A stretch of DNA of 32,343 nt from Pseudomonas sp. GM74 (GCF_000282455.1 NZ_AKJG01000079.1:1-32343), one strand, 5' to 3'; counted from the first letter of the stretch, positions 17,037 through 26,823 are shown. The notes: generated by a model not told the origin, from the sequence alone. Numbers and translations: made by a program.

Positions 17037-18661
17037 ACGCGAAACTGCCCCAACAGCCGATTGAGCTGACCGGCAAGTTGGCCCAGTTCCTGGCTCGCCT
17101 CGTTGGACCGGTCCGCTGCCTGGGCACTTTCGATGGCCAGGGAGGCGGCGCGGGTCACGTTCTGGTTGATGTCTTCGACCACGTGTGACTGCTCCAGGGT
17201 GGCGCTGGCGATCGAGGCGTTCAGTTCAGTGACATTGCGTAGCGCGCCGAGTACCTGGTGCAGGCTTTCAGCCGTTTGGTGGGCCTGCTCCACGGTTTGT
17301 CGAGCGGCCAGGCTGCTGGCATTGATGACATTCACCGCGGCTTGCGAGTTGCCGTGCAGGCGCTCGATCATGTCCTGGATTTGCGCGGTGGACTGCTGGG
17401 TGCGCTGGGCCAGCAGGCGCACTTCGTCTGCCACCACAGCGAAGCCGCGACCCTGTTCGCCAGCGCGCGCTGCCTCGATGGCAGCGTTCAACGCGAGCAG
17501 GTTGGTCTGCTCGGCGATGGCGCGGATCACTTCCAGCACGCTGCCGATTTGAGTGCTTTCCCTGGCCAGGCTCTGGATCACCTCGACAGCCTGGCCGATG
17601 GTATCGGACAACTGGTCGATCTGGCGCAGGCTGCTGTCAATGTTGTGCTGGCCCCGACGTGCCTGCTCCTCGGCCTGGCGAACTTCGTTGGCGGCGTGCT
17701 CGGCGTTCCTGGCCACTTCCTGCACAGCGTAGGAGACCTCGTGGATGGCGGCGGCCACCAACTCCATCTGTTGTGATTGCTGCTGGCTGTGGTTCTGGCT
17801 ATCGGCGGCGATTGCGCTGAGCGACTTCGAAGCCTGGTCGAGGCTGTCGGCGGACTGTATGGACTGGCCGATCACGCCACGCAGCTTGTTGGTAAACACG
17901 TTGAAATGGCCGCTCAAGTCTGTCAGTTCATCGCGCCAGCGGTTATCCAGATTGCGGGTCAGGTCGGCCTCGCCGCTGGCGATGTTCTCCATGGCATCGA
18001 CCACCCGCGCCAGTGGCGAGGCGATGCTGCGGGCAATCAGCAGGATCAGCGCACTGAGCAGCAGGGTGATCGTCACCAATATGACGAAGGCCTGAAGCAG
18101 CTGGCGGCGGAACTCGACTTGCACGTCGTCGATGTAGATGCCCGAGCCGACAATCCAGCCCCAGGGTTTGAACAATTCGACGTAGGAAACCTTCTCCACC
18201 GGCGCGTCGGAACCCGGCCTGGGCCAGCGGTAGTGCACCAGGCCGGCGCCATCGCGTTTGGCCGTGGCGACCATTCCGTCGAACAGCGCCTTGCCGTCCG
18301 GATCGAGTGTGCCGGCCATGCGCTTGCCCTCGAGCCTGGCATTGGGGTGCATGACCATTCGCGTGTCGAGGTCTTCGAGCCAGAAGTAATCCTCGTGGTC
18401 GTAGCGCAAGTCGCGCATGACCGCGATGGCCTGCTGCTGCGCCTGTTCACGACTCAGACCCTGGCCTTCCAGGCTTTGGAAGTGGCGCAGGATGCCGCTG
18501 GCGGTCTCGACCACGTGGCGGGTTTTCAGCGCCTTGGCCGCATAAAGGTCGCCATGGCTCTGCTTGAGCATCAGGCCGGCAAATATCAGCAGCATCAGGA
18601 TGGATGTCAGCAAGATCAGCCACAGACGGCGGCTAATGGAAATATTGCGCAAGCCGGGCAT
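17033..18661 (-). CDS. Methyl-accepting chemotaxis protein with single-Cache sensor
   Basis: A 542-residue chemoreceptor. A membrane segment at about 12-32 is followed by a periplasmic sensor of about 150 residues with the single-Cache signature [18 protein letters not shown] second membrane segment and HAMP come next, then the cytoplasmic signalling domain with the conserved hairpin tip [20 protein letters not shown]. No CheR-tethering pentapeptide is seen at the C-terminus. Single-Cache receptors in pseudomonads often bind short carboxylates (McpP of P. putida senses acetate, propionate, pyruvate and lactate). Placement behind short branched-acid genes suggests attraction to those acids. 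The ATG at 18661 has GGAG 7 nt upstream; a GTG at 18673 is less likely. Confidence 0.93.
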   Translation of the reverse strand: MPGLRNISISRRLWLILLTSILMLLIFAGLMLKQSHGDLYAAKALKTRHVVETASGILRHFQSLEGQGLSREQAQQQAIAVMRDLRYDHEDYFWLEDLDTRMVMHPNARLEGKRMAGTLDPDGKALFDGMVATAKRDGAGLVHYRWPRPGSDAPVEKVSYVELFKPWGWIVGSGIYIDDVQVEFRRQLLQAFVILVTITLLLSALILLIARSIASPLARVVDAMENIASGEADLTRNLDNRWRDELTDLSGHFNVFTNKLRGVIGQSIQSADSLDQASKSLSAIAADSQNHSQQQSQQMELVAAAIHEVSYAVQEVARNAEHAANEVRQAEEQARRGQHNIDSSLRQIDQLSDTIGQAVEVIQSLARESTQIGSVLEVIRAIAEQTNLLALNAAIEAARAGEQGRGFAVVADEVRLLAQRTQQSTAQIQDMIERLHGNSQAAVNVINASSLAARQTVEQAHQTAESLHQVLGALRNVTELNASIASATLEQSHVVEDINQNVTRAASLAIESAQAADRSNEASQELGQLAGQLNRLLGQFRV

Positions 18662-18692
18662 GGGCAGCTCCACAAGGGGCAGGACAGGGGAA

Positions 18693-18719
18693 AGCCGGAC
18701 GCGGCAGTCGCGTCCGGCT
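18693..18719 (-). terminator. Probable terminator after the acyl-CoA dehydrogenase
   Basis: A perfect 11-bp stem (AGCCGGACGCG with CGCGTCCGGCT) around a 5-nt loop. On the minus strand it is followed by TTTCCCC, a short T-run. It lies between the acyl-CoA dehydrogenase stop and the chemoreceptor start, so it would end the catabolic transcript or reduce read-through into the chemoreceptor and TetR genes. Confidence 0.6.
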
Positions 18720-18727
18720 GGAGGGGG

Positions 18728-19879
18728 TCAGAGCGCGTAGTGACTCAGTTCGCGGGCGATCAGCAGGCGCTGGACTTCGCTGGAGCCTTCGTAGATCTGG
18801 GTGATGCGCGCGTCGCGGTAGTAGCGCTCCACCGGGTAGTCCTCCAGGTAGCCGTAGCCGCCATGGATCTGCAGGGCGCTGGAGCACACGCGCTCGGCCA
18901 TTTCCGAGGCAAACAGCTTGGCCTGGGAGGCTTCGGACAGGCACGCCTGACCGGCGCTTTTCAGGCGCGCGGCATGCAGTACCAGCAGGCGGCTGGCGTT
19001 GAGCCGGGTGTGCATGTCGGCGAGCAGGTTGGACACGCTCTGGTGCTCGATGATTGGCTTGCCGAACTGGACGCGTTCGCGGGCATAGCCCAGGGCAGCC
19101 TCGAAGGCGGCGCGGGCGATACCCAGCGCCTGGGCGGCGATGCCGATGCGGCCGCCTTCCAGGTTGGACAGGGCAATGGCCAGGCCCTTGCCGCGTTCAC
19201 CCAGCAGGTTGGCCTCGGGGATGGTGCAGTCGTTCAGGGTCACCGCGCAGGTATCGGAGGCCTTGATGCCCATCTTGTGTTCGCTGCGGTCGACCACGAA
19301 TCCGGGGTTGTCGGTGGGTACCAGGAAGGCCGACAGGCCCTTCTTGCCCAGCTGCGCATCGGTGACGGCGAAGACAATGGCCAGGCTGGCGCGCTTGCCG
19401 TTGCTGACGAACTGCTTGGCGCCATTGAGTACCCATTGGCCGTCGCGCAGTTCGGCACGGGTGCGCAGGTTGTGCGCCTCGGAGCCGGCCTGTGGCTCGG
19501 TCAGGCAGAAGCAGCCGATCGCTTGACCACTGACCAGCAGCGGCAGCCAGCTGTCCTGTTGCGCGGGGGTGCCGTATTTCAGCAGGGGGCCGCAGCCCAC
19601 CGAATTGTGGATGCTCATCAGCGCGCCGAGGGCACCATCGCCGGCCGAGATCTCTTCCACGGCCAGGGCGTAGGCCACATAGTCGGTGTAGCTGCCACCC
19701 CAGGTGTCCGGCACGACCATGCCCAGCAGGCCCAATTCGCCCATCTGCGCCACCACGGCGTCATCGATCCAGCCGGCCTTCTCCCAGGCCTGGGCATGGG
19801 GCGCGACTTCGCTGCGGGCGAAGTCGCGCGCCATGTCGCGGATCATGCGTTGTTCTTCGGTCAATTCGATATCGTGCAT
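18728..19879 (-). CDS. Acyl-CoA dehydrogenase, probably isobutyryl-CoA dehydrogenase
   Basis: A 383-residue flavoprotein with the three-domain acyl-CoA dehydrogenase fold. It has the N-terminal helices, the central [16 protein letters not shown] flavin/substrate motif, and C-terminal [20 protein letters not shown] with the likely catalytic Glu at about residue 364 in IYEGSSE. It dehydrogenates an acyl-CoA at C2-C3 and passes electrons to ETF. The length and motifs fit short/branched-chain enzymes, and the neighbours mmsA, mmsB and HIBYL-CoA hydrolase point to isobutyryl-CoA to methacrylyl-CoA in valine or isobutyrate breakdown. AGGAG precedes the ATG by 8 nt. It is separated by 18 nt from the hydrolase gene, clearly one operon. 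Confidence 0.93.
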   Translation of the reverse strand: MHDIELTEEQRMIRDMARDFARSEVAPHAQAWEKAGWIDDAVVAQMGELGLLGMVVPDTWGGSYTDYVAYALAVEEISAGDGALGALMSIHNSVGCGPLLKYGTPAQQDSWLPLLVSGQAIGCFCLTEPQAGSEAHNLRTRAELRDGQWVLNGAKQFVSNGKRASLAIVFAVTDAQLGKKGLSAFLVPTDNPGFVVDRSEHKMGIKASDTCAVTLNDCTIPEANLLGERGKGLAIALSNLEGGRIGIAAQALGIARAAFEAALGYARERVQFGKPIIEHQSVSNLLADMHTRLNASRLLVLHAARLKSAGQACLSEASQAKLFASEMAERVCSSALQIHGGYGYLEDYPVERYYRDARITQIYEGSSEVQRLLIARELSHYAL

Positions 19880-19897
19880 TGCAATGTCTCCTGCCGA

Positions 19898-20986
19898 TCA
19901 GGCGGTGCGTGCGGGCTTGCCAGAGGCGCGTTCAAAGTCGTTGAAAAAGGCCTGCACCCGGGCAGGTACCAGCTCTGCCAGGGTTGGCGGGTTCCAGCGT
20001 GGGCACTTGTCCTTGTCGATGATCAGGGCGCGCACACCCTCCATCAGGTCGCCCTTTTCGAACCACTGGTAGTCCAGGTGCAACTCCAGGGCGAAGCACT
20101 CGGCCAGGCTCAGGTAACGACCACGGCGCAACAACTCAAGCGTCGCGGCCATCGCCAGTGGCGAGCGGCTGTCGAGCAGCTTGACCGTCTGCCCGGCCCA
20201 GTCCTGCAGCTCGGGACGTTGTTCGCGCTGCAGCGCGGCGTGAATGGCCGGGACATCGGGCAAGGCGAAATACTCGTCTATCGCCTGGCGACAGGCCTTG
20301 AGCTCGGACCCGGCGAGACGCTCGGTGGCCATGTCGGCGAGCAGGTCCTGCAAGTCTTCGTCGGGCGCGGCGGTCCAGTTCAGGTAGTCGAGGCAGGCAT
20401 CCAGCTCGGCCAGCCGTTCGCTGGGCAGGTAGTAGTCGGCAAGGTTCGCATAGAGGGCATCGGCGGCACGCACCTGGCAACCGGTGAGACCCAGATAGGT
20501 TCCCAGTTCACCCGGCAGGCGCGGCAGGAAATAGCTGCCACCGACGTCGGGGAAAAAGCCGATGCCGACTTCCGGCATGCCCATGCGCGTGCGCTCGGTG
20601 ATCACCCGCAATGAGGCCGCCTGGGCCAGGCCCATGCCGCCGCCCAGGACGAAGCCATCGAGCAGTGCCAGCACTGGCTTGGTGTAGCCATGCAGGTATT
20701 CGTCCAGGGCGTACTCTTCCTCCAGGAACAGCTCATGCTGGTTGTCGCCGGCCTTGTAGCTGTCGTACAGCATGCGGATGTCGCCACCGGCGCAGAAGGC
20801 CTTTTCACCGGCGCCGCGAATGGTCACGGCGACGATCTGCGGGTCCTGCTCCCACGCCCACAGGTGTCGGCAGAGCAGACGCACCATGGGCAGGTCCAGG
20901 GTGTTCAACGCGCTTGGCCGATTCAGTGTCAGGTGGCCGACGCGGTTGCGCACGCTGGCCAGCACCGGAGCTTGCTGCTCGCTCAT
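19898..20986 (-). CDS. 3-hydroxyisobutyryl-CoA hydrolase (crotonase family)
   Basis: A 362-residue crotonase-fold enzyme, longer than simple enoyl-CoA hydratases (about 260). It has the oxyanion-hole segment KAFCAGGDI (62-70), GGGMG (115-119), and PEVGIGFFPDVGGSYFL. In that block Glu139 and Asp147 sit where 3-hydroxyisobutyryl-CoA hydrolases have their catalytic acids. It should release free 3-hydroxyisobutyrate from its CoA ester, feeding the adjacent mmsB. Many such genes are labelled enoyl-CoA hydratase by default; length and motifs favour the hydrolase. It lies 2 nt after mmsB in the direction of transcription, so the two are tightly coupled. Confidence 0.88.
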   Translation of the reverse strand: MSEQQAPVLASVRNRVGHLTLNRPSALNTLDLPMVRLLCRHLWAWEQDPQIVAVTIRGAGEKAFCAGGDIRMLYDSYKAGDNQHELFLEEEYALDEYLHGYTKPVLALLDGFVLGGGMGLAQAASLRVITERTRMGMPEVGIGFFPDVGGSYFLPRLPGELGTYLGLTGCQVRAADALYANLADYYLPSERLAELDACLDYLNWTAAPDEDLQDLLADMATERLAGSELKACRQAIDEYFALPDVPAIHAALQREQRPELQDWAGQTVKLLDSRSPLAMAATLELLRRGRYLSLAECFALELHLDYQWFEKGDLMEGVRALIIDKDKCPRWNPPTLAELVPARVQAFFNDFERASGKPARTA

Positions 20987-20988
20987 GT

Positions 20989-21879
20989 TCAGGCTTCCCC
21001 GCGGAACAGGTTGATGATTGCGGAGAAATCCAGTCCGCCATTACCTTGCAGGCTGAAGGTCTGGTACAGCTGCTGGGCTACAGCCCCGAGCGCGACCGGC
21101 TGACGTGCGTGCCTGGCCGCTTCGGTGGCCAGGCCCAGATCCTTGAGCATCAGGTCGCTGCCAAATCCGCCGCTGTAGCCGCGCGAAGCCGGAGCGTTTT
21201 CCAGTACACCCGGGAACGGATTGTTGACCTCCGAGCTCCAGCAGCGACCGCTGGAGGTATTGATGATCCCGGCCAATACCTTGGCGTCCATCCCGAGGGC
21301 CACACCCAGGGCCATGGCTTCGGCGACGCCGACCATGGAGATGCCGAGCAGCATGTTGTTGGCGATCTTGGCCACCTGGCCGTTGCCCGCCGCACCGCAG
21401 TGCACGATGTTCTTGCCCATGGCCGAGAGGATCGGCAGGGCCTGGTCGAATACGCTGTCCGGGCCGCCGACCATAAAGGTCAGGGTGCCTGCCACCGCGC
21501 CGCCGGTGCCGCCGGATACAGGCGCGTCGAGCATCGGGTTGCCTTGGGCAAGGGCGTACTTGGCCACCTCGCGGGTGCTCAGCGGGTCGATGGTCGAACT
21601 GTCGATCAACAACACGCCTGGGCCAATATTGGCCAGCAGGCCGTCCTTGCCGCGATAGACCTGCTTCACGTGATCAGCGGTCGGCAGCATGGTGATGATC
21701 ACCTCAACCCTTGCCTTGGCCACGGCGGCGGGGGAGTCGGCGGCGCTGGCGCCGGCCTCCACCAGAGCGGTGACCGCCTGGGGGAAGGGGTCGAAAACGG
21801 TCAGGCTGTGGCCAGCCTTGAGCAGGTTGCGGGCCATTGGACCGCCCATGTTGCCGAGGCCGAGAAATCCGATATGCAT
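20989..21879 (-). CDS. mmsB: 3-hydroxyisobutyrate dehydrogenase
   Basis: A 296-residue NAD-dependent beta-hydroxyacid dehydrogenase. GLGNMGGPMARNL (residues 7-19) is the family's nucleotide-binding signature, DAPVSGGTGGA (118-128) is the substrate loop, and Lys171 in NGQVAKIANN is the catalytic lysine. The length is exactly typical. It oxidises 3-hydroxyisobutyrate to methylmalonate semialdehyde, the substrate of the mmsA product encoded just upstream. AAGGTAG lies 5 nt before the ATG. An 89-bp gap to mmsA contains GC-rich inverted repeats but no T-run. It sits between mmsA and the hydrolase in one transcript. Confidence 0.95.
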   Translation of the reverse strand: MHIGFLGLGNMGGPMARNLLKAGHSLTVFDPFPQAVTALVEAGASAADSPAAVAKARVEVIITMLPTADHVKQVYRGKDGLLANIGPGVLLIDSSTIDPLSTREVAKYALAQGNPMLDAPVSGGTGGAVAGTLTFMVGGPDSVFDQALPILSAMGKNIVHCGAAGNGQVAKIANNMLLGISMVGVAEAMALGVALGMDAKVLAGIINTSSGRCWSSEVNNPFPGVLENAPASRGYSGGFGSDLMLKDLGLATEAARHARQPVALGAVAQQLYQTFSLQGNGGLDFSAIINLFRGEA

Positions 21880-21968
21880 GTTGGCTACCTTTTACGATAG
21901 GGGGCAGTGGCGCAGGAAATCCTGCGCGCGCTTGTCGTCGGCCGACGCCGGGCGCCGGCCGGCAAAGG

Positions 21969-23477
21969 TCATTTCAGGGTGATGGTGGTGTTCACCGCGC
22001 CGCCGGTGTCGTCCTCGTCGAACCAGCGCTGGGTGATCGTCTTGGTCTGGGTGTAGAAGGTCACCACTTGCTTGCCGTAGGGACCCAGGTCGCCCAGCTT
22101 GGAGGCGCGCGAGCCGGAGAAGGAGAACAGCGGGACCGGTACCGGGATTGGCACGTTGATGCCCACCTGGCCGACGTCGATCTCTTCCTGGAAGTGACGC
22201 GCGGCAGCGCCGGAACGGGTGAACAGGGCGGTGCCGTTGCCGTTCGGGTTGGCGTTGATGATCTCGATTGCCTCGTCCAGGTTGGCGGCGTGCATCACGC
22301 ACAGTACCGGGCCGAAGATCTCTTCGCGGTACACCGACATTTGCGCGGTGACGCCGGAGAAAATGGTCGGGCCGACGAAGTTGCCGTCCTGGTAGCCCGG
22401 CACGCTCGGGTTGCGCCCATCCAGCTCAAGCCTGGCGCCTTCTTCGACACCGCTGGCGATCAGGCCGTTGACGCGCTCCAGGGCAGCGCAGGAAATCACC
22501 GGGCCGATGTCGGTGCCCGGCTCGGTGCCGCCATTGATCTTGAGGGTTTTGGTCCGCTCGATCAGGTCCGGCAGCCAGGTTTGCGCTTCACCCACGAGGA
22601 TCACCACCGGCAGAGCCATGCAGCGTTGGCCGGCGGCCCCGAAAGAGGCGCCCAGCAGGTTGTTCAGGGTCTGCTGCCGGTTGGCATCGGGCAAGACGAT
22701 GGCATGGTTCTTCGCACCCATCATGCACTGCGCGCGCTTGCCGTTCTGGGTGGCGCGGTTGTAGACGTGGGTGCCGACCTTGGTCGAGCCGACGAAAGAC
22801 ACGGCCTTGATGTCCGGGTGATCGCAGATCAGGTTCACCGCGTCGACGCCGCCGTGGATGACGTTGAGCACGCCCTTGGGCACCCCGGCCTCCAGCGCCA
22901 GTTCCACCAGGCGCATGGTCACCAGCGGATCCTGCTCGGACGGCTTGAGGACGAAGGTGTTGCCGGTGGCAATGGCCATCGGGAACATCCACAGCGGGAT
23001 CATCGCCGGGAAGTTGAACGGGGTGATGCCGGCGCACACGCCCAGCGGTTGTAGCAAGGTGTAGGTGTCGACGCCATTGGCCACGTTGTTGGCCAGTTCG
23101 CCCATCTGCAGATTACCGATGCTGGCGGCGTGCTCGACCACTTCGAGGCCGCGGAACACGTCACCTTCGGCATCCGGCAGGGTCTTGCCTTGCTCGGCGG
23201 TCAGCAGGGCGGCCAGTTCCTTGATGTTCTCGCGGATCAGTTGCTGGTACTTGAGAAAGACCCGGGAGCGGGCACCGATCGGCGTCTTGCGCCAGGTCTT
23301 GAAGGCTTGCTTGGCGCTGGCCACGGCGGCGTTCATTTCCTCGGCGGTGGCGAAGGGGACGCGGGCCAGGACTTCCTGGGTGGCCGGGTTGACCACGTCG
23401 CGCCACTGGGTGCTGCGCGATTCGACGAATTCGCCGTTGATGAGAAGCTTGACGCTGGGAATGATGGAAGAGGTCAT
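21969..23477 (-). CDS. mmsA: Methylmalonate-semialdehyde dehydrogenase (CoA-acylating)
   Basis: A 502-residue aldehyde dehydrogenase of the CoA-acylating branch. ITPFNFPAM (151-159) and LKPSEQDP mark the NAD site, and the catalytic cysteine is Cys286 in [10 protein letters not shown]. At the usual general-base position the sequence reads MGAKNHA (Asn257), and loss of that glutamate is characteristic of MMSDH. It turns methylmalonate semialdehyde, NAD and CoA into propionyl-CoA and bicarbonate, ending distal valine degradation; it also accepts malonate semialdehyde. It is followed by mmsB, as in known mms operons, though no AraC-type mmsR lies beside it. It lies 103 bp after the acyl-CoA synthetase gene. 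Confidence 0.96.
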   Translation of the reverse strand: MTSSIIPSVKLLINGEFVESRSTQWRDVVNPATQEVLARVPFATAEEMNAAVASAKQAFKTWRKTPIGARSRVFLKYQQLIRENIKELAALLTAEQGKTLPDAEGDVFRGLEVVEHAASIGNLQMGELANNVANGVDTYTLLQPLGVCAGITPFNFPAMIPLWMFPMAIATGNTFVLKPSEQDPLVTMRLVELALEAGVPKGVLNVIHGGVDAVNLICDHPDIKAVSFVGSTKVGTHVYNRATQNGKRAQCMMGAKNHAIVLPDANRQQTLNNLLGASFGAAGQRCMALPVVILVGEAQTWLPDLIERTKTLKINGGTEPGTDIGPVISCAALERVNGLIASGVEEGARLELDGRNPSVPGYQDGNFVGPTIFSGVTAQMSVYREEIFGPVLCVMHAANLDEAIEIINANPNGNGTALFTRSGAAARHFQEEIDVGQVGINVPIPVPVPLFSFSGSRASKLGDLGPYGKQVVTFYTQTKTITQRWFDEDDTGGAVNTTITLK

Positions 23478-23557
23478 TTACGGGGCCTGCCTGCTTTCGT
23501 TAGGTCGAATGAATCCCCTCGGCGTGGTTGGCCGAGTGGTCGGGTTTGGGTTGGGAA

Positions 23558-23575
23558 GGGCCGGCGTGCCGGCCC
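23558..23575 (-). terminator. Short GC hairpin between acyl-CoA synthetase and mmsA
   Basis: A 7-bp stem (GGGCCGG / CCGGCCC) closes a 4-nt loop just after the acyl-CoA synthetase stop codon. There is no T-run on the minus strand, so full termination is unlikely; it may stabilise the upstream mRNA end or reduce read-through. Confidence 0.35.
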
Positions 23576-23580
23576 GGGGT

Positions 23581-25284
23581 TCAGCCTTTGAGTTGCGGGA
23601 AGTCTTCTTCGAAGTATTCCTGCGGGCCACGTGCGTCGCCCTGGCGACGCTGCGTTTCCATTTGCCGCAGTTCCACCCGGCGGATCTTTCCGGAGATGGT
23701 CTTGGGCAGCTCGCTGACAAATTCGATGCGCCGTACCCGCTTGTAGGGCGCCAGGTGCTCACGGGCGAACGCGAAGATGCTGCCGGCCAGTTCGTGGCTG
23801 CCCTGGGCTTCATGGGCCAGGATCAGATAGGCCTTGGGCACTGCCAGGCGCACAGGGTCGGGGCTTGGCACCACGGCCACTTCCATCACCGCCGGGTGCT
23901 CGATCAGCGCGCTTTCCAGTTCGAAGGGGCTGATGCGGTAGTCGGAGGCTTTGAACACGTCATCGGCTCGGCCGACGAAAGTGATGTAGCCCTCTTCGTC
24001 GATCTGCGCGGTGTCGCCGGTGCGGTAGTAGCCGTCGCGCATCACTTCGGCGGTCTTTTCCGGGCTGTCCTCGTAGCACAGCATCAGGCCGAGCGGACGC
24101 ACGTCCAGGGGCAGGGCCACTTCACCTTCGTTACCCGGCACGCCATCAGGGTCGAGCATGATCACCCGGTAGCCCGGCAGCGGACGGCCCATGGACCCTG
24201 GCTTGAGCCGCTGGCCGGGCGTATTGCCGACCAGGGCGGTGGTCTCCGACTGGCCGAAGCCGTCGCGCAGCAACAGGCCCCAGGCATGCAGGATCTGCTC
24301 GATGATCTCCGGGTTGAGCGGTTCACCGGCGCCCACCAGTTCCCGCAGGCGCAGGCGTGACTTGTAGCTGGCCAGGTCTTCCTGGATCAGCATGCGCCAC
24401 ACGGTCGGCGGCGCGCACAGGCTGGTGACGCCGTAGCGTTCCAGCACGCCGAGCAGGGCTGGCGCGCTGAAGCGTGCTGTGTTGTGGATAAAGATGCAGG
24501 CACCGGCATTCCATGGTGCGAAGAGGCAGCTCCAGGCGTGCTTGGCCCAACCCGGGGACGAAATGTTCAGGTGCAGGTCGCCCGGCTGCAGGCCGATCCA
24601 GTACATGGTCGAGAGGTGGCCGACCGGGTAACTCTGGTGACTGTGCAGCACCATCTTCGGCTTGGAAGTGGTGCCGGAGGTGAAGTACAGCAGCATCGGG
24701 TCGGTGGCCAGTGTGCGGCCCTCGGCTTCGAACTGCTCGGAATGTTCGCAGGCGGCGCTGTGCGGGGTCCAGCCGGCGGGGGACGGACCGACGCAGATGC
24801 GGCTGCAGCCTTCACCCAGCCCGACGAACTTGTCGACATGGGCGCTGCCGACCACCAGGTGGGAAACATGGCCGCGCTCGATGCGGTCGCGCAGGTCATC
24901 GGGGGTCAGCAGGGCGGTGGCGGGAATGACGACGGCGCCGAGTTTGAAGGCGGCCAGCATGGTTTCCCACAAGGCAACGTCGTTACCGAGCATCAGCAGG
25001 ATGCGTTCGCCGCGGCGCACGCCCAGGGCACGCAGGTGATTGGCCACCTGGTTAGAGCGTGCTGCCAGTTGCTGGAAGCTGTAGCGTTGTTCGCTGCCGT
25101 CCTCTTCGACGATCCACAGGGCATTGGCCTGGTTGCCCTCGGCCATGGCGTCGAAATAATCCAGCGCCCAGTTGAATTCGCTCAGCTGCGGCCAGCGGAA
25201 GTCACGCACGGCGGTGGCGTAGTCGGTACGGTGGGCCAGCAGGAAGTCGCGAGCGGCCAGGAAGGGTTGGCAGTGGTTGTTCAT
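23581..25284 (-). CDS. AMP-binding acyl-CoA synthetase
   Basis: A 567-residue acyl-CoA ligase of the ANL superfamily. YFTSGTTSKPKMVLH is the ATP-binding loop, GFGQSETT is the A5 motif, YYRTGDTAQIDEEGY holds the ribose-contacting Asp, FKASDYRISPFELE is the hinge, and PKTISGKIRR carries the catalytic C-terminal Lys. The sequence pattern fits short/medium-chain (AcsM-like) ligases. It would activate a free acid with ATP and CoA; as first gene before mmsA, isobutyrate, propionate or 3-hydroxy acids are plausible. The start MNNHCQPF is chosen because GGGAG lies 6 nt upstream. The frame stays open 48 codons further, but a likely promoter -10 (25414-25419) lies inside that extension. Confidence 0.9.
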   Translation of the reverse strand: MNNHCQPFLAARDFLLAHRTDYATAVRDFRWPQLSEFNWALDYFDAMAEGNQANALWIVEEDGSEQRYSFQQLAARSNQVANHLRALGVRRGERILLMLGNDVALWETMLAAFKLGAVVIPATALLTPDDLRDRIERGHVSHLVVGSAHVDKFVGLGEGCSRICVGPSPAGWTPHSAACEHSEQFEAEGRTLATDPMLLYFTSGTTSKPKMVLHSHQSYPVGHLSTMYWIGLQPGDLHLNISSPGWAKHAWSCLFAPWNAGACIFIHNTARFSAPALLGVLERYGVTSLCAPPTVWRMLIQEDLASYKSRLRLRELVGAGEPLNPEIIEQILHAWGLLLRDGFGQSETTALVGNTPGQRLKPGSMGRPLPGYRVIMLDPDGVPGNEGEVALPLDVRPLGLMLCYEDSPEKTAEVMRDGYYRTGDTAQIDEEGYITFVGRADDVFKASDYRISPFELESALIEHPAVMEVAVVPSPDPVRLAVPKAYLILAHEAQGSHELAGSIFAFAREHLAPYKRVRRIEFVSELPKTISGKIRRVELRQMETQRRQGDARGPQEYFEEDFPQLKG

Positions 25285-25365
25285 TGGAGTCTCCCGAGGC
25301 GCGCGCGGGTACCTGAAAGTGCGGAGACAACGGCAAGCAAGGATGGCTTCACGATGGGTGCCCTG

Positions 25366-25419
25366 TTTATTTTTATTGGGACTGACCTGGTTCATGGCCA
25401 GGCGGTTGAATCGAGTATA
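25366..25419 (-). promoter_or_regulatory. Likely promoter and A-rich leader of the branched-acid operon
   Basis: On the minus strand, TATACT (25414-25419) is a good -10, while the -35 is poor, suggesting activator dependence. A transcript would start near 25407. Within its leader, the stretch at 25366-25377 reads on the minus strand as AATAAAAATAAA and contains AANAANAA matches. It lies about 80 nt from the start codon, further than Crc/Hfq sites usually act, so this part is tentative. Confidence 0.4.
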
Positions 25420-25509
25420 GGCAGGCATAAATCAAATAAGAATGCTCAAAAAGTCCGGTACGTTGTGCAAAAAAACACAGGCTTGCGGCATCCCTGATGC
25501 GCTGAAAAT

Positions 25510-25566
25510 GCACAAGGCGGGCACTGCCCGCACCGTCAAGCGATGCAAGCAGCGCCCGCCTTGTGC
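25510..25566 (-). terminator. Inverted repeat after the porin gene, probable terminator
   Basis: GCACAAGGCGGGC (25510-25522) and GCCCGCCTTGTGC (25554-25566) are perfect 13-bp arms separated by 31 nt. The structure begins 7 bp beyond the porin stop and on the minus strand is followed by ATTTTC. It probably ends the porin transcript before the acyl-CoA synthetase promoter, although the loop is long. Confidence 0.55.
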
Positions 25567-25572
25567 GGGTAC

Positions 25573-26823
25573 TTACCAGAGCGCCAGGGTATAGCTGAGG
25601 ATCAGGCGGTTCTCGTTGAGATCGTTACCGAAGTGAGCGGTGCGCACCGTGGCGTTGCGCCACTTCAGACCGACGTTTTTCAGCGGGCCGCTCTGTACCA
25701 CGTAGCCGATGTCGGTGTCGCGCTCCCATTCGCGGCCGTCGGGCTTGCCGGCGCCCAGATCGATGCTGTCGCCGGACAGGTAGCGGGTCATGAAGGTCAG
25801 GCCGGGAATGCCCAGCGCCGCGAAGTTGTAGTCGTAGCGCGCCTGCCAGGAACGCTCGTCCTTGTTGGCGAAGTCGTTGATCTGCACGAAGTTGACCAGG
25901 AAGGCATCGCTGCCATTGACGTAGGCAAAGCCGGTTTCGCCGCTCATGCGTTGGTAGCCCAGACCCAAGGCATGGCCGCCCAGGGCATAGGTGAACATGG
26001 CGCCGAAGGCGTTGTTGTCGATGTTGCTGTTGCCATCGTCGGTGGAGCGGGCGTAGCGCAGGTCGCTCTTGAACGTCTGGCCTGCGCCCAGCGGCAGTAC
26101 GTGGACCAGATTGAACTGGTGCTGGTGGTAGAAATCGTCCAGGCCGCCGTAGTGGTAGCCCGTGTTCAGCCGGTCGTTCCACTGGTAGGCAAGGCTGGCG
26201 AAATTGAAGGCGTCGCTGCGGGCCTGGCCACTGACAATGCCCTTGGCGCCGGTGGTGGTGATCGCCATTTTCTCGTAGTCCGAGGAATCGCGCTGGTTGA
26301 CCCGATCCACGCGCCCGGCGTCGAAACTCAGGCCTTTGATCTCCTGAACGTTCAACTGGCCACCGCGAAATGTTTGCGGCAGCAGGCGCGAGTCATTGGC
26401 CAGCAGTACCGGCAACTTCGGGGTCAGGGTGCCGAGCTTGAGTACGCTGTTGGATGCTTTGAACTTGGCCGTCAGGCCCAGTTCGCCATACTCGTCCTTG
26501 GCGCGCTTGGGCGGCTCGTTATCGCGTTTGAGCAGGCCGGAGCCGGCGCGATCGGGACTGGAGTCGAGCTTGATGCCGAGTTGGCCGAGGGCATCGATAC
26601 CGACACCGATCATGCCGTCGGTATAACCGGATTCGTAGCGCAGCAGGAAGCCCTGGGCCCATTCTTCCTGCTTGGACTGGGCGGCATTTGCCTGGCGGAA
26701 GTCGCGGTTGAAGTAGAAGTTGCGCGTTTCCAGTCTGGCCGTGCTGTCTGCCAGGAAGTCGGCGTGAGCCTGTGCGGCGAGGCCGCTGCCGGCCAGGAGC
26801 AGGGTAAGGGTGGTGGGTTTCAT
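25573..26823 (-). CDS. OprD-family outer-membrane porin
   Basis: A 416-residue porin with a signal peptide (MKPTTLTLLLAGSGLAAQAHA, cleaved near residue 21). The mature start DFLADSTARLETRNFYFNRD is typical of OprD proteins. Many alternating aromatic strands follow, with a closing LSYTLALW. It is of the same length and class as the porin at 3656 but clearly diverged. OprD-type channels admit small carboxylates and amino acids. Placement between the symporter and the acyl-CoA synthetase suggests uptake of short-chain acids through the outer membrane. A strong A-rich Crc-type stretch lies just before its ribosome-binding AAAAGG, and terminators flank it on both sides, so it is probably transcribed on its own. 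Confidence 0.93.
   Translation of the reverse strand: MKPTTLTLLLAGSGLAAQAHADFLADSTARLETRNFYFNRDFRQANAAQSKQEEWAQGFLLRYESGYTDGMIGVGIDALGQLGIKLDSSPDRAGSGLLKRDNEPPKRAKDEYGELGLTAKFKASNSVLKLGTLTPKLPVLLANDSRLLPQTFRGGQLNVQEIKGLSFDAGRVDRVNQRDSSDYEKMAITTTGAKGIVSGQARSDAFNFASLAYQWNDRLNTGYHYGGLDDFYHQHQFNLVHVLPLGAGQTFKSDLRYARSTDDGNSNIDNNAFGAMFTYALGGHALGLGYQRMSGETGFAYVNGSDAFLVNFVQINDFANKDERSWQARYDYNFAALGIPGLTFMTRYLSGDSIDLGAGKPDGREWERDTDIGYVVQSGPLKNVGLKWRNATVRTAHFGNDLNENRLILSYTLALW

Noticed and set aside
17777..20614. A 945-codon open frame on the plus strand
   Set aside because: It lies antisense to the chemoreceptor, acyl-CoA dehydrogenase and hydrolase genes, which have clear family motifs; the open frame follows from GC-rich codon bias.
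25285..25428. Longer N-terminus of the acyl-CoA synthetase
   Set aside because: No ribosome-binding site precedes the upstream ATGs, the added residues are not family-like, and a likely -10 lies inside.
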